In this document: in pieces, positions 53,700 to 64,000 of the stretch | Position numbering within the stretch: the stretch's first letter is position 1 | Layout: every line of letters begins with the position of its first letter | Assembly: GCF_029867415.1 (NCBI RefSeq) | Contig: NW_026705781.1 | Location: forward strand, 1 to 64,000 | DNA: 64,000 nucleotides | Direction: 5' to 3' | Origin: Vicia villosa | Lineage: Eukaryota > Streptophyta > Magnoliopsida > Fabales > Fabaceae | Position numbers and translations under genes: made by a program | The notes under the pieces: model-generated | Databases searched by the model: none | Told to the model about the DNA's origin: nothing | The model's input: the letters and a program-made list of their open reading frames with translations, nothing else

Positions 53700-56600
53700 T
53701 GTCATACCCCAATTTTTGACCCTAAGATTACACATCATTTGCATAACAATCATCAATCAAGAAGTTTTAACTTAGAGCTCTACTTGTAATGTTGTGCTCA
53801 ATACATCTGCAAGGGAATCATCGAGCACCCATGTTTTAGTCTTGTATATATTGTTTTACTAACCAAAATACCAAAAATATTGCATTGTGCTTTTGTGTGT
53901 TTGTGTTTTGTAGGTACCAAGTCAAAATATCCCTCAAAAAGGCATTTTTCAGCATTCTTCAGGAAGCAATCGATTTGCATAATGGAGCAATCGATTGCAC
54001 CAACTTGATTTTCACCAGATTTGCATTCTGCTTTCTGTGCAATCGATTGCACCAAAACAGCAATCGGTTGCACCAACTCTTTTTTCACTAAATTCAGGCA
54101 GTGCAATCGATTGCACCAAAACAGCAATCAATTGCACCAATGCGAAATTTTGAAGAATGAAGGCAAAATTCAGCTTTTGAAAGTGTTGACATCATTTGCA
54201 AGCATGGGAAGCATGACTTGGTTCTTACATTTGATTTCCTACATCATCTAATCATGAACCCTCATGTGATTACATCAAGACCATTGGATTTCATTTTTGG
54301 CTCCAAAGCCATTTCCCAATCCTAATTCTATTTTCCAATCCTAACTCCAAGCCACAAAATCTCCCAAGCCTAAGTGCTATAAATTGAGGCATTCCCCTCC
54401 TCATTTTTCAAGCTTTGATAGCCAAAAAACTTATTGCAAATTCATTTCTTGAAGCTTTGATAGCCAAGAAAACTCTTGCTCTTTCTCTCCTCACCTCTTC
54501 CAAACCCATCACTCAAAGCTCTCTTCTTCTTCCATAAAAATTAGTGAGTCACATCTTGAACCTCACTAATTTAGAGCTAAACCTCAACATAAACACTACT
54601 TTCTTCATCAATTGTGAGAGATCAAGGCTTGTGGTTGTGTGTTCTTGAAGAAGATTCAAAGTTTGTGAAAGATTTGGTAAAATTCTAGATCCATTCCATA
54701 ATTCAAGATGTGATCCATTGTTGTTTATGCTTGATGCACCTTTGGTGCTACATTGATGAGATTTGCTGGCTTACTTGATACATTTTCGTGCACAAATTGA
54801 TCCAAGATCTCAAGGTGTTTGATTTTATGTTTAAACTAGTTTTACTCCTTTTGATTGCTGTTTTTTTTGAAAAATTGCCTAGTGCAATCGATTGCTCTCT
54901 TGCTGCAATCGATTGCACAGTTGAAAAACTGCGCAGATTTTGAAAATTGAAGAAGGAGCAATCGATTGCTTGCTGAGCATAATGTGTTTTTTGCCTTTTT
55001 GTGACTTGTCTTTGGTCCTAACTCATCTTCTACTCCATTCTTTTGATATTTTCTTTGAATCACAAGTTAGAGACCTAATTTCTCTCTAATTTCAATGGAC
55101 TTAGGGCGTCGATAGGATGAGAATCCAAATTCGCAATATTAAGTGATTGAAATTATGGATGAAAGGAGCTTTTAATGTGGTTCCATCTTTTACTTCTTTT
55201 TATTTTGATCGATGAAAGTCTTAATACCTTGAGAATTCTTATGGATTCTTGGTAAAGACTAGATCACTCACCATTTTTCTTTTCATGCGGTATTGCTTTC
55301 AGAGAGTGATCTACATATCACTTCTCTCGCATGCATTAGCACATAAAGTTTTGACCGGCCTCGTTGTAGGGTGATTTCTACATAAATCACTTGGCGATCT
55401 GCTTAACATAGCGCAATATTTCGTGTCCCGAATTAAAAAAAAAAGATCAAATATGGAAGAGAATTGTATGCGGTTGTTTTAAGACTTATGGAAATTTATC
55501 GTGTAGTCGCTATGATTTTATCAAGCTTCTGATAAGTTTCCATTGACTTTAAATCCGAGAACATCCTTCACTCACCATCGATCTTAATTACTAACTTTGA
55601 TAACATACTTGACAAGTTTCAAGATGGTTATCTTTAACATCTAACAATTGACTTTAATTTCCGCAATTTATTATATCGCTCTTTTATTTTACGCTTTATT
55701 GCTTTATTTTATCATTTCATCATATTTACATTCCGCCATTTTTTCTTTGTCCATTTGGACGTTTATAATTCCGCTATTTTCTCTTTGTCCATTTGGACAT
55801 ATGTTTATGCTTCCGCTATTTTTCTTTTGTCCACTTGGACCATACTTTATTTTTATGCTAAAACACTAATAAATAACAAAAATCTAAAAAATACCTAAGG
55901 CTCTCTTTTGGACTATTGGTTACTATCCTGAGCATTTTGGAGATTCGGACTTATGGACTTAAGACCTCTGGACCCTTATTCTGTTATTACTATGCTGTTA
56001 TTCTGTCTGTCTGGCATTGGATTGTTGTCTGTTTGTGTGTGCAGGTATTTCCTTGAAAGCCCTTGATGGTTAATTCCAAGGCATTGATATAAGGATTTTG
56101 CCCGAAAACAGCCGTCACTCTGCCCGATTTTCGTCAGAATTTTTAACGTGCTTAATGCAAAATGGTGCTAAGATAATAAGTTCATCTGGATCCCCAAGTG
56201 GTAATATGGTTTAGTATTGATATTCCAAAGGATGGGAAATCTACCTTGACTCATAATGTCAAGTGTTGGCTTCTTATTTCGGTTAGACCGTTTCTTTCCT
56301 TAGCTTTTATTTTACGCAATAGGATAGCCTCTTCATCTCCTCCCATTCTTAAATTTTCAAAATCTTCTCCCTTTTTCAAAAACCTTCTTATGTTTGCAAA
56401 CCTTTTCAAAACTTTTTCTTTAAAAAATATCTTTCGCCCTTAGTGGCCCTTTTTTTTTCAAAAGTTTAAACACTATTAATTGTCGAAACGAGTGGTTATA
56501 CCCCACGATTTTGAAATTGATTGATATAATGAGATCTTTTCCGCGTGAGAGAGCTAGTGGCATACTCGTCGATTTTATCCGAGTTGGAGCCCTTCTTTCA

Positions 56601-57062
56601 TTAGCGATGCAAAGAACTCGTTTGTTCTCATGCTCAAGATCAATGGCTGAGTATTTCTCTCCAACGACGATAAAGTGTTTATTCGTTTTAAAAATGTTTT
56701 CCCTTTTAAGCGGAACTACATTAGCTCTGACTTCTCCATTGCACCAAGGAGGTATGTAGGCACAAGGCTTAATGTCTTGCCGAGCTTATTTTAAAAATAA
56801 AACAAACTCTCTTTTTTAGCACACACGACACAGATTTTCAAAAAGGTTCCTGTGGAGTACCACAGATATGAGGGGTGCTTAAAACCTTCCCCTCATATAA
56901 TCAACACCCGAACCTGAGTTCTCTTTCTTGTTTTAAAACAAAACTTTGGGTTTTTCATTCTTTTCCCTTTTCCTTTGAAAAAATAAAGCGCGGTGGCGAT
57001 TTCAAACGAAATATTGATTTGAGTCAATCCTATGGCTTCGATATCAGAATTTCCCCGCTACA
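53700..57062 (+). repeat. Ogre-2 3' LTR (3363 bp)
   Basis: Homologous to 19342-22725. A 21-bp deletion near 54968 removes the segment between two AATCGATTGC copies and explains the length difference. TATA box at 54378-54384, leader hairpins at 56850-56898. Ends CCCCGCTACA. Confidence 0.95.
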
Positions 57063-57067
57063 ATAAC
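57063..57067 (+). other. Right target-site duplication of Ogre-2 (ATAAC)
   Basis: Matches 19337-19341. Confidence 0.9.
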
Positions 57068-57555
57068 AAAGAGTGTGGGAACAACCTCTTGAATAATGCT
57101 TCCTCATCAGCTTGAGCGACACCCGTGGTACCCGCTAACTCATAGAATCGAGTAAGATGCGTGTACGGATCTTCGTGGTCCAATCCGGCGAAAGGACTCG
57201 CACATATCAACTGGATAATACCGGTCTTCAATTCTAAAGTCTGCCCGTTGGCGGAAGTTCTAGCGAACTGTGGGTTGAGTCTTGGACTATTTGCACATGG
57301 ACCAGGAGCAGCCATGTTGGCAACAGTTGGTTGTATAGTAACTTCATGTTCTTCTTCCGCAAATAGTTCGTGAAAGAAAAGTCCTTCTTGCGATTCGTCA
57401 ATTGTTTCAAGTTGTTGTTGTGATGATGTCGCAGTCGCGTTGTCTCTTGCTTTTGCTATGTTTGCTCTTCTTCGTGCTTTGCTATTTAACCTCCTAACGG
57501 TCCTTTCAATCCCGGGATCAAAAAGAAGTTGATCACTGGGAACTTTGCTGCGCAT
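57068..57555 (-). pseudogene. Athila Gag, N-terminal part
   Basis: Minus-strand frame from ATG at 57555, with 'His-Glu-Asp-Pro-Tyr' and the 'Leu-Phe-Pro' segment typical of the Athila Gag core. Ogre-2 interrupts it; the rest is at 17815-19336. The frame is open further upstream to 57597. Confidence 0.8.
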
Positions 57556-57659
57556 ACACGAACTTCTGCAAAAACTAGCAAACGGGTGAAACAACAAAAT
57601 AGAAAAATTGGTAACAAAAACTCAAAATAAAAACTATTGCAATGCGTGCAATATTGACA

Positions 57660-57681
57660 CCAATCCCCGGCAACGGCGCCA
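57660..57681 (-). promoter_or_regulatory. Primer binding site of Athila
   Basis: On the minus strand it reads TGGCGCCGTTGCCGGGGATT, the Athila type, complementary to the tRNA-Asp 3' end. It is three bases from the LTR. Confidence 0.85.
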
Positions 57682-57684
57682 ATT

Positions 57685-58865
57685 TGTTGAAAGTATTTGT
57701 GGGTAAATATTTTCGGTAATATATCGTATCCACAGGGATTGGTTTAATATCACTGTCGTTCTATAGTTGATTATTTTGAGTGAGAAAAGTTAATTGGATT
57801 TGTTTTATGATTATAGTACTATCAAATTTAAACAATAATGTAAATAATGTAAATGCAAATAATGAACGTTTGTTAACGATTAAGGAAATATGTTGAGCTT
57901 TAGGGCTCATCAACCTATTCCTATACAATTTATCAATTAATTCACAATTGAACAATCTTTTGAATTACAATCTTCACTTATCCTCAAATATGATTCCATG
58001 TCTGCAAATCTAATTAGATAGACTTTTACCGGTATGAGATTCGATCTCTCCAAATATCAATATCGATAATAGTAATAAGGCACGATAATTATGAAAAATC
58101 AATCACAATTCCATCTCTGCAAATTGGGATTGAATCAATATAGTAACCTAGGGCAAAAGTTAAAATCCTTTATTTCGATCAAAGATTCAACAATGGTGTA
58201 AAGTAAAAACAAGGTTTCTTATTGATAATAAATTCAAACAATTGTTCATAGGAAATAATTAATGGCATTGTATATTCATAGGTTAACTACTACCTTAAAC
58301 TCAACACGAGGAATTTAGCTCTCCATAGACATGAAGAACACACAAGAATTAATAGAGGGATTCATCTTCATCAACGGAATGTCTTCGATTGGTAAAGATT
58401 TGGCCTTCGATTGTTGTTTTTGGATGCAAACTCAGAATGCTCTCCTAATTTCGCTCACAAAAGATCTGCCTTTTACTTGGAAGCTAGGGCTTTTATTTAA
58501 AAGTTTTGGGATTTTAAAGCCGCGGCCGCGGCGCGGCAACGAATGTGCGCGGCGCGATCAAAAACAGAGACTTTGGCGCGGCGCTGGCTAGAGCTTCTAC
58601 AGCGCGCCCTTGTCAAATTTCATCTTTTTGCTTTGCTTTTGGGACGTCCAGCTTTCTTTCCTCTTCATGTTTTCCTAAAGCTCCATTTCAGCTCTAAACC
58701 TGCATCAATAATACCCACAAGTGATTCTATTTGCTTTACACATGAACTAAACCTTTTCAGTTCAATTTTCACTAAAAACCTATGGATCTTATCACAATTT
58801 GCATTAGTTTAGAACAGAAATTACGTATATTAACACATGAATTTACCATTAATTCACTCCTAACA
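57685..58865 (-). repeat. Athila 5' LTR (1181 bp)
   Basis: Plus strand starts TGTTGA and ends CTAACA, next to the PBS. AT-rich apart from a GC-rich block at 58519-58608. The partner LTR is missing, so a target duplication cannot be confirmed. No gene. Confidence 0.8.
58519..58608. other. GC- and CpG-rich block in the Athila LTR
   Basis: Contains CCGCGGCCGCGG and several GCGCGGC words, in sharp contrast to the AT-rich surroundings. Confidence 0.8.
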
Positions 58866-61774
58866 ACTATCGACCCCGCTTGCAAGGCTGTCGCTCAGAG
58901 AAGAAGAAAACAATCACCAGAGAAAACGATTGCGGCCGAACTAGCTGTAAAGACCTCCTAGAGGCCAAATTTATATGTGAGGCCAAGGACACCACTTGGC
59001 TCTCCAATGTTGTACTTGTTAAAAAATAAAATGGAAAATGGCGCATGTGCACTGGCAACATCGATCTTAATAGGGCTTGCCTAAAAGATGCATACCCTCT
59101 GCCTAATATAAATAAACTAATCGATAATTTCGCCGGTTTTAAATTACTTTCATTTATTGACGCATACTCCGGGTACAATCAAATACCCATGGCTAAAACT
59201 GACAAGAAATCGGTCTTCATGACCGAATATGGCAACTACTATTACAACGTAATGCCTTTCGGTCTGAAAAACGCCGGCGCGACATACTAGCGCATGATGA
59301 ACAAAGTGTTCCGAGCGGAAATAGGCGACATGCTCAAAGTCTATATGGACGATATGATCGTCAAATACCAAAAAGAAACTGATCATACCGCCCATCTCAA
59401 AAAGGTTTTCGAGCAAGCCCGAAAGTGCAAGATGAGGTTCAACCTTGAGAAATGTACATTCGGCGTGCGGACAGGAAAATTCCTAGGTTTTTACCTAACG
59501 GAAAGAGGAAACAAAGCCAACCCGGTTAAATGCAGGGCTTTTTCGAATTTGTCCACCCCGAGCTCACGTTACTATCCAGGTTTGTGGCCAAATCCGCCCA
59601 ACATGCCATTCCCTTGTTTAAACTCATGCGCAAGGAAACCGACTTTGAATGGACAGAAGAGTGTGAGCACGCCCTCTCCCATCTCAAGCAATCCCTCTCC
59701 AGCCCACCGGTCTTATCCCGGCCTAAGACTTCTATCTCGCTGTATCCGTCGAGGCCGTCAGCGCGACCTTAATACGAGAAACCCCGGAAGGCAAGAAACC
59801 CATTTATTTCACAAGAAAAGAACTCCAAGGCCCCGAGGTCAGATACCAGCAAATCGAAAAGGTCGGACTCGCATTAATAACCGCGGCTCGGAGACTCAGG
59901 CACTATTTCCTAGCCCATACCATAGTCGTGCGAACCGAGCAACCCGTGAAACAATTGCTTGCACGCCCCGATATGGCCGGAAGGATACTCCGTTGGTCAT
60001 TAAAGCTTGCAGAGTTCGACGTCAAATACGAAGGAAGAAAAGCCCTTAAGGAACAGGTCTTGGCAGATTTTGTGGCCGAAATGGCCTTCCCCGAAACAAC
60101 AAACAACAACGCCCGAAGATGGACCTTATACGTGGACGGGGCGTCAAGCTCAACTGGCAGCAGAGCAGGGATCATCCTAGAAAATGGGGAAGGAACCCTC
60201 ATAGAAGTATCCCTCTCGCTATCATTCCCAACATCCAATAACCAAGCCGAGCATGAGGCCCTGCTTGCCGGACTGCGCCTCGCAAATGACTTAGAAGCCG
60301 AGGAAATTGAGGTATTCACCGATTCTCAACTGGTCGCATCCCATATCTCAGGCGAATATCAGGTCAAATGCGAAGCCCTCGCCGATTATCTGGCCCTCGT
60401 ACGAGAAAGACTAACCCGATTCAGAAGCGCCAAAGTAAAACACATCCCAAGGGAACACAACTCCCGGGCAGACGTCCTATCAAAACTAGCTAGTACGAGG
60501 AAGAAAGGGGGAAACAAATCTGTAATCCAGGAAATATTGCCAAAACCCAGTACTGAATCTCCATCCACACTAACACTCGTAAACGTGATAGGGGATGCAT
60601 CATGCTGGATAACCCCCGTATATAATTACTTAACTAGCGACCTCCTGCCCGCCGATCCCAAAGAGGCCTCTATAATTCGAAGGAGAGCCTGCTCGTACGT
60701 CTTGGTCGAAAATCGCCTCTACCGACGAGGATATTTTATACCCCTCCTCAAATGCATAGATGAGGGCACATTTCCCCACATACTCTGAGAGATACATGAG
60801 GGAATCAACTCACAACACTTAGGAGGGAGATTCTCGCCCGGAAAGCCCTCCGAGCCGGATACTATTGGCCCATGATACAAGACGACGCCAAGGAATACAT
60901 AAAGAAATGCGACAAGTGCCAGCGTTTTGGGGGCATGCACCTTGCACCCCCCAAAGAACTCAAGTCTTTGTCATCTCCATGGTCGTTCGCGTGGTGGGGC
61001 AAGGACCTCCTCGGCCCGTTCGTAACCGGGAGCAATCAGAACAAGTATCTAATAGTTGCGGTCGACTATTTCACTAAGTGGATCGAGGCCGAACCATTAG
61101 CCAAAATCACCTTCTTAAACGTACTTCGCTTCTACAAAAGAAACATCCTCGCCCCGTTCGGGGTACCCTTGGCCATCATCACCGACAATGGCACCCAGTT
61201 CACCGACGGGCGTTTTCTAGAATTCGTCACAAAATTAGGAACCAAACAACATTTCGCATCAGTCGAGCATCCCCAAACAAACGGGCAAGCGGAGGCCGCT
61301 AACCGAGTAATATTAAGGGGCCTCAAAAGAAGAATGGATGAAATAAAAAGGGGATGGGTCGAAGAGCTACACAGTGTCCTCTGGGCCTATTACACCACCC
61401 CACACTCCACCACCGGGGAGATCCCCTTTCGACTGGCATACGGGACAGAGGCTGTGATCCCCGTCGATATACATGTGCCCTCAAGATGCACCGAAGAAAT
61501 CCAAACCGGAGCCGCTCTACGCGAAGCCTTGCTCAAGCAAAAAATCACCCTAAGGCATGACGCAAAAGTCATTAAATGGGAATTCAAAGTAGACAGCCTA
61601 GTGCTCAAAAGAAACCACAAAGATTCCCGAGAAGGCAAATTGGCTGTAAATTAGGAAGGCACCTATTGTGTCCGAGCAAGGACAGAAAACGGGGCATACT
61701 ACCTAGAGAATTTGCAAGGCGAAGAACTCGCTCGACCTTGGAACGCTGAAAAGCTCAAACAATACTACAACTAA
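58866..61774 (+). pseudogene. Tat-3 RT-RNase H-integrase, several lesions
   Basis: Frame changes or stops are seen near 58953 (one base lost), at a TAA near 59026, TAG 59288 (expected Gln), in 59530-59780 (deletion and shift), TGA near 60786, and TAG 61652. RT has Met-Asp-Asp-Met near 59346. The second RNase H (about 60115-60480) keeps its first Asp. The integrase finger and D,D,E core are recognisable at about 60872-61320. Ends TAA at 61772-61774. Confidence 0.85.
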
Positions 61775-61779
61775 AAACA

Positions 61780-61935
61780 GAGGTGCGGCCCGGTACTCTC
61801 CGAGCACCTCTAACTGAAACAAAATGATAGAAGCCCGCTCTCTTAATCGAGCATACTCCTTGTCCTTCGGGGAACCCGGATACCGAGCATCCCCGTCGTA
61901 AACACGCACCACTACGGCAGAACACCCCGCTCGCG
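61780..61935 (+). promoter_or_regulatory. Hairpins after the Tat-3 integrase stop
   Basis: GAGGTGC/GCACCTC (61780/61804) with inner CGG/CCG starts five bases after the stop. Then GCTC/GAGC near 61830-61850, GGGGA/TCCCC (61869/61890) with inner CGG-ATA-CCG, and CCCCGCTCGCGAGGGG. Same position as the Ogre arrays but unrelated stems. Confidence 0.45.
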
Positions 61936-62147
61936 AGGGGGCCGTTCACGCCATGAGCCCCAAAACTCAACACAGCGAAATCCGAGACTCACCATATGCC
62001 AGACACATGTCCCCGACAATCGACCACAGTTCCACAATCTTGGCGATCAATACATTATTCCAAAATAAACACACAAAACACAACGATGGTACTTTATTCA
62101 TCATCCATGAAGATTACAAAACAAACATCAAATGAAAAGAAAACGCT
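61936..62147 (+). other. Tat-3 spacer
   Basis: No gene supported; spacer between pol and the antisense ORFs. Confidence 0.5.
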
Positions 62148-62393
62148 TCACTTCTCCCGACGAGCAAATTCCTCCGAGTGAAGATATTGATACCAATCTT
62201 CATCCCACTCGGTCTCAGAACCATTTGCGTCAACCACAATTCTCACACCAGTCGAATGAGCAGGATCATCAGAACCCCGGGCCCCCTGGGAACGAGAAGC
62301 GGAGCTGGTCGTAACCTTCTTCTTATCCTTCACCCTCTTCACTCCACAAGAACGCGAGGCTGAAGACACTTTCTTCTCCTTAGCTCCACCCAT
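62148..62393 (-). CDS. Small antisense ORF of Tat-3 (81 aa)
   Basis: Minus-strand ATG at 62393. Lys/Ser-rich first half and acidic, Trp-containing second half. A TATAAAAGG on the minus strand (62435-62443) lies about 42 nt upstream. Alternatively it is the last exon of the antisense ORF at 62757-63950, via an intron 62764-62396 that keeps the frame. Not recognised. Confidence 0.35.
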   Translation of the reverse strand: MGGAKEKKVSSASRSCGVKRVKDKKKVTTSSASRSQGARGSDDPAHSTGVRIVVDANGSETEWDEDWYQYLHSEEFARREK

Positions 62394-62756
62394 TCCTGCG
62401 TACAAAAATGAAGAAAGAAATGTCCATAAGACCTCCTTTTATAGAGGAAGAAGGGGAACAAAAATCTTGAGAAACGAACATGCCTTTAATGAATAAAGAC
62501 GTTGGGAACCAATAACACACCTCCCAAAAACTCAAAACGCATGCGCACAAATTCCAAGGAAAATACCAAAAGCGTTAAAAACTATGTACTTTTAAATAAA
62601 GATGGGTAAAAATCCCGAAGATGTGCCCAACTACGGCCATCAAGTCCGAGCTGGTAAATGTACATAAAAAATCAAAATGGGGGCATACCCCCCAGAACAT
62701 CATTACAAAATAAAGGCTCGCAGGCTTATCATTTGAACACTTATAACATAAAACCT
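62394..62756 (-). other. AT-rich gap between antisense ORFs
   Basis: AT-rich compared with its GC-rich neighbours. It holds the minus-strand TATAAAAGG (62435-62443) and, at its end near 62396, TTTTTGTACGCAG, which looks like a splice acceptor. Confidence 0.4.
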
Positions 62757-63950
62757 TCAAGCACCTCCCTCCATCTGGACTTCCTCGACTTCCTGAGTCG
62801 CTGGCTCCTCCCTGAAGACCGGAGAAACAATCTGATCACCCTTCATGCGATGATAAGACCCGGTACCCTCGGTCACCAATTCCACCCCAGGATTCTTCAA
62901 CTTGAGCTTAGCTACAGTAGAGTTATAGGTATCCTCGGCAGCCGCTACACAATCGCTCCCCAAGACTCTGATATATTGGATCAGATCCGCCCAGGTTAAG
63001 AGAGCCCTCTCCTCTTCTGACTCATCCTCAGAAGGAGTTTGAGAACGACGAAGAGACGCCTCCCTTACCGAGGAGGACAACATCGCTCTATACAGAGTCC
63101 GGGAGAGCAAGGTGTATTGACCTTGCACGTCAACCTGGGCATCCTCTTTTGCACTCAGCCGAGCCTTCACACACGCCAACTCTTCGCCCTTCTCCTTCAG
63201 CAGCTGCTCTCAATCCATCAGGGAAGAGGTCTTCATCTTGACATCCTCCTCGAGCAATCTTACTGCCTCCACAGACAAAGGGGCCGAGCGAGCATAGAGA
63301 GTAGCCATCTCAAGAACCCGAACCAAGGCTGAAGCAATCTGCACAAGGAACCTTTGACGAACAGAGGGCTCCAAACCCTCGATATGAAGAGACTCAGCAC
63401 GGGGAATGGTCAAAGAGGGCCCTCCCTCGAAGAACCGAAGCTGGAGGAAGCACGAAGGAATGGTAAAGATATCACCGGCCTCCTCCTGAGTTAGATCCAC
63501 GACCTCAGTCCTCTGTCGCTTGCGACGAACCAATGCATCTGGATCCGGCTGCGGACGAAGAGGAGAAAGAAGTACCGTGATTGGCCTCAAAGACTCACCC
63601 TGATTAGAAGCCCTCAAAGGGGAACCAGCAGTAGCAAAAGAAGAGGAGGCACCCAAGCCTGCAACCGGGTACCTTTGCACAACTGCCAACCTGGCACCAA
63701 CACTCTTCTTAACGATCCCCTTTAACTTACTCGCTTGCCTGAGAGACCAAATGATCTGAGTCCTTGCCCTCTCTAGAATTACATATTCCGAGCTAGATGT
63801 GGGCGCGCCTGAGTAAAGGGCAAAAACGCAGGTTATATCACAACGACCTACATCCCTAGAGAAAATACTAAAACCACTTTCAACAAAATTGAAAATTGAG
63901 CTCAAACATACGCAGTCATGAACGACGGAGAGACTTTCTATCTCCGTCAT
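62757..63950 (-). pseudogene. Antisense ORF of Tat-3 with one stop (about 397 codons)
   Basis: Minus-strand ATG at 63950; stop at 62757-62759. One in-frame TGA at 63210-63212, a CGA-to-TGA type change, splits it; the frame resumes in register. The middle has a basic patch (Arg-Arg-Lys-Arg-Gln-Arg) and the C-terminal half is rich in Glu/Leu, possibly coiled coil. An antisense ORF downstream of integrase is known in some Tat-lineage elements (such as Grande). I do not know its function. The first ~45 codons look less convincing than the rest. Confidence 0.55.
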
Positions 63951-64000
63951 CCATCACCAACTTCATCATGAACCTTCAGCAAAATCGTCCTAGAAATCTT

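Larger units (their letters stand above)
19342..57062 (+). mobile_element. Ogre-2: Ogre-like Ty3/gypsy element with two nested insertions
   Basis: 5' LTR, PBS, leader, ORF1, gag-pro, intron, pol, structured 3' UTR, minisatellite, polypurine tract and 3' LTR are all present, bounded by ATAAC duplications. A Tekay element (32209-40658) and a SIRE element (42717-52407) are inserted in it. Without these the element is about 19.6 kb. LTRs differ by about 38 substitutions by hand count plus one 21-bp deletion. Five in-frame stops make it non-autonomous. Confidence 0.93.
15279..58865 (-). mobile_element. Athila Ty3/gypsy element, split by Ogre-2 and 3'-truncated
   Basis: Reading on the minus strand: LTR 58865-57685, PBS, gag start, then Ogre-2 (57062-19342) inside gag, rest of gag, protease, RT, RNase H and the first part of integrase, ending at about 15279. 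The 3' LTR is missing. Family is set by the DLG protease motif, the FMDDF RT motif and the PBS complementary to the tRNA-Asp 3' end. Confidence 0.88.
58866..64000 (+). mobile_element. Tat-3: decayed Tat-lineage Ty3/gypsy element, partial
   Basis: Begins abruptly in the region before the RT core at the Athila LTR end, which suggests Athila inserted into it. RT, RNase H, a second RNase H and integrase follow on the plus strand, then an antisense ORF. Its LTR lies beyond the window. The antisense ORF after integrase resembles the layout of Grande/Retand-type elements. Confidence 0.8.

Noticed and set aside
57058..57067. Athila Gag frame continuing past the Ogre-2 boundary
   Set aside because: The last codons belong to the Ogre-2 LTR end and its target duplication.
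63809..63911. GTATGT...CAG intron candidate in the antisense ORF
   Set aside because: The splice signals look good, but joining does not keep a usable frame: either a TGA lies upstream or a TAA follows.

Overview
This window is plant nuclear repeat DNA made entirely of LTR retrotransposons; I see no host gene. It looks like a large-genome legume, possibly the pea/vetch group. That is an inference from long Ogre-type Ty3/gypsy (Tat lineage) elements with an upstream ORF1 and a spliced pro/RT junction, next to a SIRE/Maximus-like Ty1/copia element, an Athila, and a Tekay-like chromovirus.

Layout. (1) 1-15141: 3' part of an Ogre-like element (Ogre-1), with an open gag-pro frame, a 328-nt intron, an open RT-RNaseH-INT frame, a repeat-rich 3' UTR and a ~6 kb LTR truncated at ~15141. 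(2) 15142-15278: unexplained junction DNA. (3) 58866-64000: a decayed Tat-lineage element (Tat-3) with an antisense ORF. An Athila element (minus strand) lies against it and is split into 15279-19341 and 57063-58865. (4) 19342-57062: a second Ogre-like element (Ogre-2) inside the Athila gag, with 5-bp target duplication ATAAC and both LTRs. (5) 32209-40658: a Tekay-like element (minus strand, duplication CCGTG) inside the Ogre-2 integrase. (6) 42717-52407: a SIRE-like element (plus strand, duplication CGGCG) inside a 127-bp minisatellite in the Ogre-2 3' UTR. The nest is four levels deep. Hand-counted LTR differences agree with the order: Ogre-2 ~1.1%, Tekay ~0.8%, SIRE ~0.2%.

How the parts work. 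Each element encodes Gag (particle), protease, reverse transcriptase/RNase H and integrase. Transcription would start at an LTR TATA box, reverse transcription primes on a tRNA at the PBS, and plus-strand synthesis primes at the polypurine tract. Ogre elements need splicing to join protease to RT. The same splice sites keep the frame in both diverged Ogre copies. Ogre-1 coding is open throughout the visible part. Ogre-2 has five in-frame stops, Tekay one, SIRE a gag/pol frame change, and Athila and Tat-3 are degraded.

Main candidate novelty: these elements carry many short RNA-hairpin modules whose two arms differ between copies but stay complementary. They occur (a) in the LTR region that becomes the Ogre 5' leader, (b) as a three-unit array starting 15-17 nt after the integrase stop with a CCC-GAAA-GGG inner hairpin, (c) as a long stem against the polypurine tract, (d) as repeated hairpins in the Ogre-1 LTR, and (e) in the SIRE leader. 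Separately, the Ogre-2 and Tekay LTRs hold dense clusters of perfect DNA palindromes near their promoters. All pairing was done by eye.
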